Source: Gaetbulibacter_A sp043876815 | GTDB taxonomy: Bacteria > Bacteroidota > Bacteroidia > Flavobacteriales > Flavobacteriaceae | Length of the DNA: 64,000 nt | Direction of reading: 5' to 3' | NCBI RefSeq assembly: GCF_043876815.1 | Contig: NZ_JBAWKA010000001.1 | Span: forward strand, 682,001-746,000 | In this document: in pieces, positions 45,074 through 53,792 of the stretch | Layout: each line of letters starts with the position of its first letter | Numbering within the stretch: position 1 is the first letter of the stretch | The notes under the pieces: model-generated | Told to the model about the DNA's origin: nothing | Database searches by the model: none | Seen by the model: the letters and a program-made list of their open reading frames with translations, nothing else | Position numbers and translations under genes: made by a program

Positions 45074-45262
45074 ATGAAAAACAGAATTGTAAGAGGTATT
45101 GCAGGGACTTTTATTTTAGTGAGTTTATTATTAGCTATTTACGTCAACATAAATTGGCTATGGTTTACAGCCTTTGTGGGTGTTAATTTGCTACAATCAT
45201 CATTAACAAAATGGTGTTTAATGGATACCATTTTAGAAAAAGTATTTAATGTAAAATCTTAG
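45074..45262 (+). CDS. DUF2892-type small membrane protein
   Basis: Sixty-two residues from the ATG at 45074, just after the previous stop codon; a TTG reading at 45047 overlaps the preceding gene and is rejected. Two hydrophobic helices (about 5-22 and 26-43) with KNRIVRGIAGTFIL and NLLQSSLTKWCLMDTIL as in YgaP-transmembrane/DUF2892 proteins, often linked to sulfur or metal handling. Last gene of the efflux unit. Confidence 0.75.
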   Translation: MKNRIVRGIAGTFILVSLLLAIYVNINWLWFTAFVGVNLLQSSLTKWCLMDTILEKVFNVKS

Positions 45263-45292
45263 AGTTTTTTATTGATAATCAGTGGGGTTAAC

Positions 45293-45335
45293 TGACTTTT
45301 CTCATTTTTAATACGAGGCGGACATTGTATTTTTA
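45293..45335 (+). promoter_or_regulatory. Dyad operator and promoter (site 12, CDP-alcohol phosphatidyltransferase operon)
   Basis: TGACTTTTCTCA (45293-45304) with -7 element TATTTTTA starting at 45328, 30 nt past the centre. Predicted start about 45340, leaving a leader of about 16 nt. Confidence 0.75.
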
Positions 45336-45355
45336 TGTAAATATGAAAATACAAC

Positions 45356-45946
45356 ATGCTCACATTCAGGAACTATAATATTGCAGACTGGTTTTCATTT
45401 TACAGAATAGCCGCTGCACCTTTGTTATTGATTTTAATGGGACTTGATAACCGGTCACTTTTTACTTGGCTTTTGTTAATTAGCTATTTAACCGATGCTG
45501 TAGATGGATATTTAGCTAGAAAATTAAAAATAACAAGTCCTAGAGGTTCCCAACTTGATTCGTTTGGTGATCAGGTTACTTTAATTATCGGGCTTCTGGG
45601 GCTTTTTTATTTCGAGACGAAATTTATTAAGATCAACTGGGTTTTAATTCTTATTGCCTTCGTTCCTTACATTATTCAAATGGTATTGGCCTACTTGAGA
45701 TACGGTAAAGCTACAGCGTTTCACACCTATATGGCCAAGCTTTCAGCCATTCTTCAGAGTATTTTCATTCTATGGTCCTTGTTTTTTAGTCCTGAATACG
45801 TGTTGTTCTACACCATGATAGTGATTGGTATTATTGAAACCGCTGAAGAAATTACTCTGATTTTTATGTATAAGAACTGGGCCTCGGATGTGAAGGGTAT
45901 TTACTGGGCATTACGGGATAAACGACGCTTAAAAAAAGTAAACTAA
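45356..45946 (+). CDS. CDP-alcohol phosphatidyltransferase
   Basis: Membrane enzyme of 196 residues that joins a CDP-activated lipid to an alcohol (for example PgsA-type phosphatidylglycerophosphate synthesis). Full active-site motif DAVDGYLAR...GSQLDSFGD (D47, D50, D68, D72), about six helices. It ends at the ATG of the next gene, so the unit with two more membrane proteins is tight. The alcohol substrate is not determined. Confidence 0.88.
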   Translation: MLTFRNYNIADWFSFYRIAAAPLLLILMGLDNRSLFTWLLLISYLTDAVDGYLARKLKITSPRGSQLDSFGDQVTLIIGLLGLFYFETKFIKINWVLILIAFVPYIIQMVLAYLRYGKATAFHTYMAKLSAILQSIFILWSLFFSPEYVLFYTMIVIGIIETAEEITLIFMYKNWASDVKGIYWALRDKRRLKKVN

Positions 45947-46575
45947 TGGGTAAATTAAAAGTTATATTGAAACGAATATTTTTCCCGATAACCTTGCTGA
46001 CTATCATAACGGTTGCTAGTGTTTATATCGCGGGGAATGCTTTGTATATCTGGATAACCCATGGAGGAGAAAGCGCTATTTACCCTGCCATTACCATTCC
46101 TATAATGGTATTTTTTATTTGTCTTTATGTCTTCGACAGATGGCTGATTAAAAGAGTTGCCTATGTTAAAATCATGGTCGGTGAAGGCCTCATAATTGTG
46201 GGTGTTTTGTTTCTTTTTGTTTTTCAGAACAAGACTATTGATGTGCGTTTCGAAACCAATGAGGATTATGTTGTTGTTATTTTTGATGCTCAGGAAAATT
46301 CCCTGTCGCGCTTTAGTGATAAAGGTGTTTTTGGAAAGGAACTTATCCATAAATCCAATGTGCTTCATTTGGATGCAACCATGGGTGATCGTAAGGATTT
46401 AAGAATACTGGGGCCTGAAAACTGGAGTGGTTTTGTTCAAAATCAGGGAGTATTTAAATCTGGGAGTGATTCCGTGCCTTACCTCATCATTATGAAACAT
46501 CATTTGGATACTAGGAGTTGGAAGCCCAATCAAGTCTTCATTGACAGCCTGATCGCCAAGGAACGAATTCGATAA
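45946..46575 (+). CDS. Hypothetical membrane protein
   Basis: Protein of 209 residues: three hydrophobic helices in the first half (about 10-30, 44-63, 76-97) and a soluble beta-rich second half (about 100-209). No family recognised. Overlaps the preceding gene by one base and is 12 nt ahead of the metallophosphoesterase. Confidence 0.6.
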   Translation: MGKLKVILKRIFFPITLLTIITVASVYIAGNALYIWITHGGESAIYPAITIPIMVFFICLYVFDRWLIKRVAYVKIMVGEGLIIVGVLFLFVFQNKTIDVRFETNEDYVVVIFDAQENSLSRFSDKGVFGKELIHKSNVLHLDATMGDRKDLRILGPENWSGFVQNQGVFKSGSDSVPYLIIMKHHLDTRSWKPNQVFIDSLIAKERIR

Positions 46576-46587
46576 ACGAGAACCATC

Positions 46588-47805
46588 ATGAGAAGCTATT
46601 CATTTTTTACTGTCGTTTTATTATGTATAGCAATACTAGGGGTTGATATTTTATCCTTTTATTGGTTACAAGATATCACCCAATTAATTGAGTCCATTTG
46701 GCTTAAACGTGCTATTAATATTCTATTTTGGTGTTTCACAATCGGCCTTATTACGGCTATAATGGTTCTTAAAATAACTTTAGATGATATAAATCCACAA
46801 CGTAAACATCTTTTGGTATCCTCTCTGTACGGACTCACTATTTCATCATTCATTCCAAAGATCATATTCGTTATTACCATTTCCATTCTATATTTTGGTA
46901 ATGTCATCTTTTCAGAAAAGCAGTCTCTGGTTATCATTCCTTTAGTAGGTTTATTTTCAGGAGTTTTGCCTTTTGGTGTTATTACATATAGCATTTTTCG
47001 TGCTGTTTATAATTTTAAGATCCATACCCATAAAATTTATTTTAAGCATTTACCTAAAGCCTTTCATGGCTTGAAGATCGTTCACATTTCCGATATTCAT
47101 TTAGGGGGATTTAATAAGCGTTACAAGGTTTTAGAAAAGGCGGTTAACCTCATAAACCACCAGCATCCGGACATTATTTTTTTTACAGGTGATCTGGTGA
47201 ATAACTACGCCTGGGAACTCGTAGGCTGGGAGTCTGTTTTTAAAAAACTGGAAGCTAAAATAGGAAAGTATGCTGTTCTTGGAAATCATGATTATGGTGA
47301 TTATTCAGATTGGGATTCAGCGGAACAAAAACGCGATAATCTTAATGAGATCGTAGCATTTTATAATACTGTGGGATTTGAATTATTACTGAACACCTCA
47401 GATATCATTCAACGGCAACATGAAAAAATAGCCATTATCGGCGTGGAGAATTGGGGCAAACCACCTTTTAAACAATATGGGGATTTACAGGCTGGGATGC
47501 AAGATGTAAGCAATATTCCATTTAAGATCTTACTAACTCATGATCCTTCACATTGGAGTGATGAGGTCATCACCAAAACAGATATCGCTTTAACACTTTC
47601 AGGGCATACGCATGGCATGCAGGTTGGCTTTAATTACAAGGATAAGACCTGGAGTCCGATTAAATATAAGTACCAACATTGGGCCGGATTATATCATAAT
47701 GAACAACAATATCTGTACGTGAATCGAGGCCTGGGTTGGATAGGGTTTCCGGGTAGATTAGGAATGCGACCTGAGATTACCGTTCTAAAGTTATATGTGA
47801 ACTGA
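46588..47805 (+). CDS. Membrane-anchored metallophosphoesterase
   Basis: Protein of 405 residues: four N-terminal hydrophobic helices (about 5-25, 36-58, 76-96, 108-130), then a calcineurin-like phosphoesterase with HISDIHLGG (metal Asp/His), FTGDLVNN, LGNHDYGD, LLTHDPSHW and LSGHTHGMQ, all metal ligands present. Related proteins act on UDP-diacylglucosamine or other lipid pyrophosphates. Together with the phosphatidyltransferase this points to membrane-lipid remodelling (inference). Its stop codon lies inside the site 13 dyad. Confidence 0.88.
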   Translation: MRSYSFFTVVLLCIAILGVDILSFYWLQDITQLIESIWLKRAINILFWCFTIGLITAIMVLKITLDDINPQRKHLLVSSLYGLTISSFIPKIIFVITISILYFGNVIFSEKQSLVIIPLVGLFSGVLPFGVITYSIFRAVYNFKIHTHKIYFKHLPKAFHGLKIVHISDIHLGGFNKRYKVLEKAVNLINHQHPDIIFFTGDLVNNYAWELVGWESVFKKLEAKIGKYAVLGNHDYGDYSDWDSAEQKRDNLNEIVAFYNTVGFELLLNTSDIIQRQHEKIAIIGVENWGKPPFKQYGDLQAGMQDVSNIPFKILLTHDPSHWSDEVITKTDIALTLSGHTHGMQVGFNYKDKTWSPIKYKYQHWAGLYHNEQQYLYVNRGLGWIGFPGRLGMRPEITVLKLYVN

Positions 47806-47845
47806 TTTATATCATTGAAAAACTAATGGTTATGAAATATCTTGT
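47803..47845 (+). promoter_or_regulatory. Dyad operator and promoter (site 13, flavin-nucleotide-binding pair)
   Basis: TGATTTATATCA (47803-47814), whose first three bases are the stop codon of the preceding gene. -7 element TATCTTGT starts at 47838, 30 nt past the centre. Predicted start about 47850. Confidence 0.78.
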
Positions 47846-47900
47846 TTTCATATTTCCGAGGTTATGCGATACACTAAATACATATATAATTTAAAAATTC

Positions 47901-48362
47901 ATGGTCATGATCAAAACACTTGAGACTACCGATTGCAAGCGCATCCTAAGAAATAACTACATAGGATTCCTGGCCTATATTTACAATAATAGGCCTTATG
48001 TAGTACCTATTACCTATTATTATGATCCTCTGGAAAATATCATTCTAGGCTATTCAGGGAATGGCCATAAAACGAAAGCCTTGCGGAATAATACCGCCGT
48101 ATCCATGGAGGTAGCTGAGATTGATTCTGTGAGCGATTGGGAATCTGTTTTGGCTCATGGAACGTACAAAGAGTTTGATGGCAGTGCCGCTAAGATAAAT
48201 CTGCACAAATTTTCAGAAGGGGTTAAAAAGGTCATCGCCATTCGAGAAAACAGACATGTGGATCATATAAGTGAATTTTCCAGTAAAATATTTAAAGAGG
48301 GGTTGCCGGTAGTCTTTCAAATAGAAGTTGAAGAACTTACCGGAAAAGAACGCCATTACTAA
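47901..48362 (+). CDS. Pyridoxamine-5'-phosphate-oxidase-like flavin-nucleotide-binding protein 1
   Basis: Protein of 153 residues of the split-barrel flavin-binding fold: MIKTLETTDCKRILRNNYIGFLAY then PYVVPITYYYDP, GYSGNGHKTKALRNN and VSMEVAEI. These are the family's PPOX-like strands. Reduces flavin or F420-type cofactors in related proteins; some are DosR-regulon members. An alternative ATG at 47907 is equally possible. 30 nt ahead of its paralog. Confidence 0.85.
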   Translation: MVMIKTLETTDCKRILRNNYIGFLAYIYNNRPYVVPITYYYDPLENIILGYSGNGHKTKALRNNTAVSMEVAEIDSVSDWESVLAHGTYKEFDGSAAKINLHKFSEGVKKVIAIRENRHVDHISEFSSKIFKEGLPVVFQIEVEELTGKERHY

Positions 48363-48392
48363 TGGTAATTAAAAGCCTTAAATGAAATAGCC

Positions 48393-48890
48393 ATGATAAC
48401 CGATTTAAAAAAAGACGCCTGTTTTGAAATTCTTTCAAACAATTATATCGGGCATTTAGCCTATGTTTATAATAATACACCTTACGTAATCCCAATCACT
48501 TATTTTTATGATAAAGCCTATATCAGGGTCATTTGTTACACCGGTGAAGGTCATAAAACTACAGCCCTTAGAGCCAATGGATCAGTAGCTTTAGAGGTTG
48601 CAGAGATCGAATCAATAGATCATTACAGAACCGTATTAGTTCATGGAACTTTTGAAGAACTTGAGGGTCTAGATGCTAAATACCAACTTCATAAATTTAC
48701 TTTGGGCGTTAAAGATTTAATTTCAGAAAATGACCATAAAAAAGTTAATTTTATCCCCGAATTTTCAGGAAAAACCCATCCTGAGGCCCAACCCATTGTA
48801 TATCATATTAAGATCCAGGAAATCACAGGTATGGAAAAACTCCCGCTGAGCGAGTACCTGTCTAGTCACGTGGAAAACGAAACGAACTAA
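48393..48890 (+). CDS. Pyridoxamine-5'-phosphate-oxidase-like flavin-nucleotide-binding protein 2
   Basis: Paralog of the preceding product, 165 residues: CFEILSNNYIGHLAYVYNNTPYVIPITYFY, YTGEGHKTTALRANG and VALEVAEIES align position by position with protein 1. The C-terminus is slightly longer (ITGMEKLPLSEYL). Both sit in one unit under site 13; no operator separates them. Confidence 0.85.
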   Translation: MITDLKKDACFEILSNNYIGHLAYVYNNTPYVIPITYFYDKAYIRVICYTGEGHKTTALRANGSVALEVAEIESIDHYRTVLVHGTFEELEGLDAKYQLHKFTLGVKDLISENDHKKVNFIPEFSGKTHPEAQPIVYHIKIQEITGMEKLPLSEYLSSHVENETN

Positions 48891-48934
48891 TTGTCTCAAA
48901 ATTAGTAATCTGGTTGTTTTTATCTTGTAATAAC

Positions 48935-48977
48935 TGATGATAATCATTTTACAGGTGAGCGGATATAGATAGCTTTA
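48935..48977 (+). promoter_or_regulatory. Dyad operator and promoter (site 14)
   Basis: TGATGATAATCA (48935-48946) with -7 element TAGCTTTA starting at 48970, 30 nt past the centre. Predicted start about 48982. Confidence 0.8.
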
Positions 48978-49005
48978 GACGTATTAATCCGTAAAGATTC
49001 AAGTG

Positions 49006-49503
49006 ATGAAAAAATTAATTCTTGGTTTATTGATTTTGGGATTTACCACCCCTTTGTTCGCTCAGGATCCAACCCAACTTCCTGAAGTTGTAATCGTACA
49101 CAATTATAAATATTTGGACGCTTCTAATAATTCAGAATTAGCTATTCCAGTTCAAAATATGCAATTCAAAGTGAGCGATTTCAATGTTAAGACTTTGGAT
49201 ATTTATACTGAGGAGAATGATTATTATGAGGTTTATTTTATTATTCCTGAAGGAAAAGTTTTAGCAACTTACGACAACAAAAGTAATCTGTTAAAAACTG
49301 CTGAACGTTATAAAGATATCAAGTTGCCTGTAAAAGTTAGACAGGCTATTGCTAAGCGATTTCCTCAATGGGCGATTTCAAAAAATATTTACCTGGTTCA
49401 CTACTATGAACCCAGTGATATTCGAAAAGTGTATAAAATTACCCTTGACAATGAGAACCAACGCATTCGCGTGAAGCTGGATGAAAATGGAAATTTTATT
49501 TAA
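49006..49503 (+). CDS. Exported PepSY-like protein of unknown function
   Basis: Exported protein of 165 residues from ATG 49006 (a GTG at 49003 is the adjacent alternative). Signal peptide (about 1-18, ending LFAQ). The mature part has two PepSY-like beta-alpha units: DYYEVYFIIPEGKVLATYDNK and VKVRQAIAKRFPQWAI ... YKITLDNENQRIRVKLDENG. PepSY-like periplasmic proteins are uncharacterised or inhibitory. Function unknown. Confidence 0.7.
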   Translation: MKKLILGLLILGFTTPLFAQDPTQLPEVVIVHNYKYLDASNNSELAIPVQNMQFKVSDFNVKTLDIYTEENDYYEVYFIIPEGKVLATYDNKSNLLKTAERYKDIKLPVKVRQAIAKRFPQWAISKNIYLVHYYEPSDIRKVYKITLDNENQRIRVKLDENGNFI

Positions 49504-49532
49504 AAAAATTAGTCTAAAAATTTCAGTGTAAC

Positions 49533-49575
49533 TGATTGATATCATTTCATGAAGGTAAACAGTGGAGTATTTTTA
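49533..49575 (+). promoter_or_regulatory. Dyad operator and promoter (site 15, BON protein)
   Basis: TGATTGATATCA (49533-49544) with -7 element TATTTTTA starting at 49568, 30 nt past the centre. Predicted start about 49580. Confidence 0.85.
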
Positions 49576-49609
49576 GACTAATTGTTTAATCTATTCAAAA
49601 TTAAAGAAA

Positions 49610-50278
49610 ATGAAAACTGATGTTCAAATTAAAGAAGATGTGCTTGATGAATTAGAATGGCAACCAAGCATTGACGAGACTGAAATTGGTGTCATTGTAA
49701 AAGATGGCATTGTTACCCTTACAGGTGTTGTGGATTCCTATGCGAAGAAAATGGCTGCAGAACGGGCTGTGAAAGGCGTATACGGGGTGAAAGCGGTTGC
49801 GGATGATATTGAAGTTAATTTTAAAATGGGTAGAGGTAAATCGGATACCGAAATTGCTCAATCTGCTGTGAATGCTTTAAAATGGAACACATCTGTTCCT
49901 GAAGATAAAGTACAGGTTAAAGTTGATAATTCATTTGTTTATTTAACCGGTGAATTAGAATGGGCGTATCAGAGAAACGCCGCTAAAAAAGCCGTTGAGA
50001 GCCTATATGGTGTAAAAGGAGTTATTAATAACATTTCTTTGAAACAAAAAGTAAAACCCATTGAGGTTAAAGATAGAATTACAAAGGCTTTTGAAAGATC
50101 TGCCGAACTTGAAGCTAAAAATATTCATGTAGATGTTAATGGAACTGTAGTTACCTTAACCGGAAAAGTATACTCTATAAGTGAAAAAGATGAAGCTCAA
50201 AGAGCTGCATTCTTTGCACCTGGTGTTACTAAAGTGGTTAACAATTTAAAAGTTGATTATTATCCTGAATATGCATAA
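49610..50278 (+). CDS. Triple BON-domain protein
   Basis: Protein of 222 residues made of three BON domains (about 1-70, 76-145, 150-222), each with a VxLTGxV strand (VTLTGVVDSYAKKMAAERA; VYLTGELEWAYQRNAAKKA; VTLTGKVYSISEKDEAQRA). BON domains bind phospholipid membranes; osmotic-shock proteins such as OsmY carry two. No signal peptide is visible, so it is probably cytosolic. Single-gene unit under site 15, ended by the hairpin at 50292. Confidence 0.9.
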   Translation: MKTDVQIKEDVLDELEWQPSIDETEIGVIVKDGIVTLTGVVDSYAKKMAAERAVKGVYGVKAVADDIEVNFKMGRGKSDTEIAQSAVNALKWNTSVPEDKVQVKVDNSFVYLTGELEWAYQRNAAKKAVESLYGVKGVINNISLKQKVKPIEVKDRITKAFERSAELEAKNIHVDVNGTVVTLTGKVYSISEKDEAQRAAFFAPGVTKVVNNLKVDYYPEYA

Positions 50279-50291
50279 GTGTTTTTGTGGA

Positions 50292-50354
50292 AAAACGGCT
50301 AAAATCTCGGTTGTTGGTTGGTTTTATTCTCCCGTGATTTTAGTCGTTTTTTTT
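50292..50354. terminator. Bidirectional terminator between convergent genes
   Basis: Fifteen-bp stem AAAACGGCTAAAATC / GATTTTAGTCGTTTT with one G-T pair, large loop, T run on the plus strand. It overlaps the 3' end of the MlaD-like gene. Confidence 0.75.
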
Positions 50355-51326
50355 GTTTATTCGTTTTTCTTCTCGCTCCATTTTTTTGAAATACCGTCGT
50401 GTTAAAAAATTATGCTTTAAGGCTTCCATGTTCTGATTGAACTTATCGGTGCCTTCATTAATGTTCTGTATGGATTGTTCTAAATTCTTTACAAATTCTT
50501 CGTTGTTGAAAAGATAATCTACAGCACCTTTACCATTTTTAAATTGCGTGATGGTTTCGTCCAGATTGGTGATCACTAATTTGATGTCTTGCGAAGCCAA
50601 TTCTAAATTATCAAGAACCACACGTACTTTCTGACCTTCAATAGAGTCGTTTAATAATACTCCGGCAACACTTTCGTTAAAATTAATCTCATTAATGATC
50701 TCATTGAGCGATCTCATCGATTTATTGGCTTCAATACTCATAATCCTTAACTGGTTCACCGTTTGTTTCAAATTCGCGGCTACAACAGTATCGTTTATCA
50801 GCATGCCAAAGGTACCTTTGCTGTCGGCCATGGCATCAGCAATGTTCAGTAATTTGGCTGTTAATAAAGCGGCGTTTTCGTTTGTAACGTTCAGGGTGCT
50901 AAGCATTTCACCAGTGCCAATCTTTGTATAGGATTTTATGGTGTCACCTGAAGAAATGGGTCCGGCATCGCCTTTTCCAGGAACAATATTTACGATCATA
51001 TTTCCCACCAAACCATCGGTGCCAATGGTAGCAATGGCATCCTTTTTAATGTGTGAGACCATTTTTTCTTCAATAACCATAACCACATTGATGGTGGAAT
51101 CATTGATCATGACAATGTCCTTTACGGTGCCAATATTAATACCGGAATACCTTACGTTATTTCCACGCATCAGTCCGTTTACGTTATTGAAATTTGCGCT
51201 GATATCGAAGGTTTTCACAAACATATTTTGGCGATTCCCAATAAAGTATACAGCCACTATAAATAGTATTAAACTAATGATTACCAGGAGGCCTAATCCG
51301 AGTTTTTGTTGATGGGTTTTTCTCAT
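50340..51326 (-). CDS. MlaD/MCE-domain lipid-transport protein
   Basis: Protein of 328 residues: one N-terminal helix (about 11-29), an MCE domain (about 36-115, ANFNNVNGLMRGNNVRYSGINIGTV) and a helical tail (about 150-328). In Mla-type systems MCE proteins bind phospholipid in the periplasm and dock on the MlaE permease. Last gene of the mlaE-mlaF-mlaD order here. Confidence 0.88.
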   Translation of the reverse strand: MRKTHQQKLGLGLLVIISLILFIVAVYFIGNRQNMFVKTFDISANFNNVNGLMRGNNVRYSGINIGTVKDIVMINDSTINVVMVIEEKMVSHIKKDAIATIGTDGLVGNMIVNIVPGKGDAGPISSGDTIKSYTKIGTGEMLSTLNVTNENAALLTAKLLNIADAMADSKGTFGMLINDTVVAANLKQTVNQLRIMSIEANKSMRSLNEIINEINFNESVAGVLLNDSIEGQKVRVVLDNLELASQDIKLVITNLDETITQFKNGKGAVDYLFNNEEFVKNLEQSIQNINEGTDKFNQNMEALKHNFLTRRYFKKMEREEKRINKKND

Positions 51327-51337
51327 GACTATTATTT

Positions 51338-52117
51338 TTATTTAAAGAATGCTCTTATTTTTTCATCCTTAGAAGCCTTTAAGACTTCAAAAGTGCCTTC
51401 AGCATAATTAATGTTATCCACCAATAAAATCATGCGCTCTGAAACCACGCGGGCACAATCCACATCATGGGTTATAATAAGTGATGAGGTTTTATATTGC
51501 TTTTGTACGCGTCGCATGAGCTCTATAATTTCTTTAGCTGTAATCGGATCCAATCCGCTTGTAGGTTCGTCGTAAAGAATTATTTTCGGTTTAAGAATTA
51601 ATGCTCGCGCTAAAGCTACACGACGTTGCATTCCGCCCGAAAGTTCGGAGGGCATTAAATCAATGGCCTTTACCAACCCAACACTATCAAGAGCTTCAAC
51701 AACCAGTGGCGTTGGGTCTGTGATGTTTCCAAACTTATGTTGATGACGGCGCAATGGAAATTCCAGATTCTCTCTTACGGTCATGGAATCATACAAGGCG
51801 CTACCCTGAAATAAAAACCCGATCTCTGTGCGGAGCTCATCCATATCCATGCGGTTCAGAGTCGAGATGTCTTTCCCCATAACCTTTATACTCCCGGAAT
51901 CCGGTTGCATGAGTCCTACCAAACACTTGATCATAACCGTTTTACCCGAACCCGATTTTCCCATGATAACAAGGTTTTCGCCTTCATAGAGTTTTAAATT
52001 GAAACCTTTAAGAACCTCATTATTCCCAAAGGATTTTTTTAGATCGGTAATTTCAAGAACTACTTTTTTTGACGTTTTCTCTGGTTTTAAATTTGATATG
52101 TTAGGTGCGGTTTCCAT
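51338..52117 (-). CDS. MlaF-like ABC transporter ATPase
   Basis: Cytosolic ATPase of 259 residues: Walker A GKSGSGKT, signature LSGGMQRRVALARAL, Walker B ILYDEPTSGLDP, H-loop THD. Drives lipid movement by the MlaE permease. It lies 2 nt behind the mlaE-like gene and 11 nt ahead of the MCE gene. Confidence 0.93.
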   Translation of the reverse strand: METAPNISNLKPEKTSKKVVLEITDLKKSFGNNEVLKGFNLKLYEGENLVIMGKSGSGKTVMIKCLVGLMQPDSGSIKVMGKDISTLNRMDMDELRTEIGFLFQGSALYDSMTVRENLEFPLRRHQHKFGNITDPTPLVVEALDSVGLVKAIDLMPSELSGGMQRRVALARALILKPKIILYDEPTSGLDPITAKEIIELMRRVQKQYKTSSLIITHDVDCARVVSERMILLVDNINYAEGTFEVLKASKDEKIRAFFK

Positions 52118-52119
52118 AA

Positions 52120-52890
52120 TTAAATTTCAAAAAACAAATCGGTCACGAATACAGCAATAAAATCGATTATAAACAACAACATCGACGAGAATACCACAGC
52201 AGAATTAGCTGCAGAACCCACGCCAACGGTGCCTTTACTACAATAATATCCCTTGAAAGTGCCTACTAGACCAATGGCAAAACCAAAAAAGAAGGTTTTG
52301 ATAGTGGCAGGAATAATATCGCCAAATTCCAATGCATTAAAAACCTTATTAAAATAGAGTTGAAAGGATACATCGCCCTTTAAATGTTCAATAAGGTAAG
52401 AGCCATAAAGGGCAATGGTATCGCCCAAAATAACTAATAACGGAAGCATTAAGGTGGTAGCTAAAATGCGGGTAACCACCAAAAATTTAAAGGGATTGGT
52501 TCCTGATACTTCCATGGCGTCAATTTGCTCTGTAACCCGCATAGAGCCTAATTCTGCACCAATACCGGATGCAATTCTGCCGGCAAAGGTAAGCGCAATA
52601 ATTACCGGTCCTATTTCCCTGATAATTGAAATACTTACCATGGAAGGCATCCATGATTCTGCGCCAAACTCCTCTAACGTCGGTCGGGTTTGAAGTGTAA
52701 TTACTAAACCAATAATAAAGGCTGTGACGCCAACGAGCAGTAAGGAACGATTTCCTATATAAAAGCATTGCTTTAAAAACTCATTAAATTCGAAAGGTTT
52801 TTTAAACAATTCTTTAAAAAATCGGCGACTGAAAAAGGTAAGTTCTCCAATTTCTATGAAAAAGGTTTCTATGTGAAGGATTTTCAACAA
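52120..52890 (-). CDS. MlaE-like ABC permease
   Basis: Inner-membrane permease of 256 residues with about six helices and the MlaE/DUF140 signatures EIGPVIIALTFAGRIASGIGAELGSMRVTEQIDA. The start is a TTG at 52890 because no in-frame ATG is near; the predicted transcription start of site 16 (about 52907) allows it. First gene of a three-gene lipid-transport unit. No MlaB or MlaC gene is present nearby. Confidence 0.88.
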   Translation of the reverse strand: MLKILHIETFFIEIGELTFFSRRFFKELFKKPFEFNEFLKQCFYIGNRSLLLVGVTAFIIGLVITLQTRPTLEEFGAESWMPSMVSISIIREIGPVIIALTFAGRIASGIGAELGSMRVTEQIDAMEVSGTNPFKFLVVTRILATTLMLPLLVILGDTIALYGSYLIEHLKGDVSFQLYFNKVFNALEFGDIIPATIKTFFFGFAIGLVGTFKGYYCSKGTVGVGSAANSAVVFSSMLLFIIDFIAVFVTDLFFEI

Positions 52891-52911
52891 AATAAAAGTA
52901 TTTATAGTACT

Positions 52912-52954
52912 TAAAGTTAGGATAAGGACTTTAGATATTAAATGATAAAAATCA
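52912..52954 (-). promoter_or_regulatory. Dyad operator and promoter (site 16, Mla operon)
   Basis: TGATAAAAATCA (52943-52954); minus-strand -7 element TAACTTTA begins at 52919, 30 nt past the centre. Confidence 0.82.
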
Positions 52955-53042
52955 TGTGAGAAGTGCAGTTTCCATTCAGAAATACTCGTTAAGATCAGTA
53001 TTTTATAGGATTCAATTTTAATGGAAATATGTTATCCAAAAC

Positions 53043-53085
53043 TGATGGTCATCATTGTTATAATTAGTATTTGTTAAGACCTTTA
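53043..53085 (+). promoter_or_regulatory. Dyad operator and weak promoter (site 17)
   Basis: Dyad TGATGGTCATCA (53043-53054). At the usual distance (53078) the element reads GACCTTTA, i.e. G for the first T. Faces the 53110 gene, opposite site 16. Confidence 0.65.
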
Positions 53086-53109
53086 AACATACCATAAAAA
53101 CAAAGAGTC

Positions 53110-53712
53110 ATGAAAAATAAGGAAATTCATTTTGTAGATAACGTGATCAAGGCGTTAAAAAAATCGGCTACTGAATTGGAGGAATTCCAGATTCAGGCGG
53201 CTTTGGGTAAAGCTGAGGCGAAAGAAAACTATGAGGAGGTTAAAAAGAAATTTAATCAATTTATTCACGATAGTGAGTTTAAAGTAAAAGGGCTAAGAGA
53301 AAACATTGATGAATTGCATACCAAGTTTGATGAATTACGTGTTCAGTTGGCCCTTGGGAAAGCAGAGACCAAAGATGTATTCAAAAAACAAAAAAAGCAG
53401 TTGCTCTCCACCTTGCACGATATTGAGGTTAAAATTAAAACCAACGATACCTTGCAGCGTATGTATGCCATTACCCTTATTGAAATGGAGCAATTCAAAA
53501 TTCAGTTGGAAATGTTAGAACAAAAGTTTAATAAAAAGGACAAAACAGAGGCAAAAAATACTTTTGAAAAAGGAAAAAAGGACTTCAATTCCTTCATAAA
53601 TAAATTAAGAGGGAAATATATTGAAGAAAAAGAAGAAAGCCGGTTTGAGCATTTCCAAAGTGAAATTTCTGAGGCTTTTGATCATTTTAAAAAGGCCTTC
53701 TCTAAGTCCTGA
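53110..53712 (+). CDS. Coiled-coil repeat protein of unknown function
   Basis: Cytosolic, highly charged, all-alpha protein of 200 residues with about three degenerate repeats of about 60 residues: EFQIQAALGKAEAKENYEEV, ELRVQLALGKAETKDVFKKQ and a third starting QFKIQLEMLEQKFNK. The first two are near copies. Likely a coiled-coil bundle. Opposite in direction to the Mla operon, with the site 17 operator in front. Confidence 0.7.
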   Translation: MKNKEIHFVDNVIKALKKSATELEEFQIQAALGKAEAKENYEEVKKKFNQFIHDSEFKVKGLRENIDELHTKFDELRVQLALGKAETKDVFKKQKKQLLSTLHDIEVKIKTNDTLQRMYAITLIEMEQFKIQLEMLEQKFNKKDKTEAKNTFEKGKKDFNSFINKLRGKYIEEKEESRFEHFQSEISEAFDHFKKAFSKS

Positions 53713-53732
53713 GTTAGTTTTTCTTTTAACAC

Positions 53733-53761
53733 GAAAAGCACCATGTTCTGTGGTGCTTTTC
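53733..53761. terminator. Bidirectional terminator between convergent genes
   Basis: Stem GAAAAGCACCA / TGGTGCTTTTC with a 7-nt loop, between the coiled-coil gene and the UbiB-like gene. Confidence 0.85.
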
Positions 53762-53792
53762 ACTTTTTTGATTTGTGACTCAAAAATAGAAC

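Noticed and set aside
45955..46368. Minus-strand open frame of 137 codons
   Set aside because: Shadow of the membrane protein gene at 45946, with low-complexity content.
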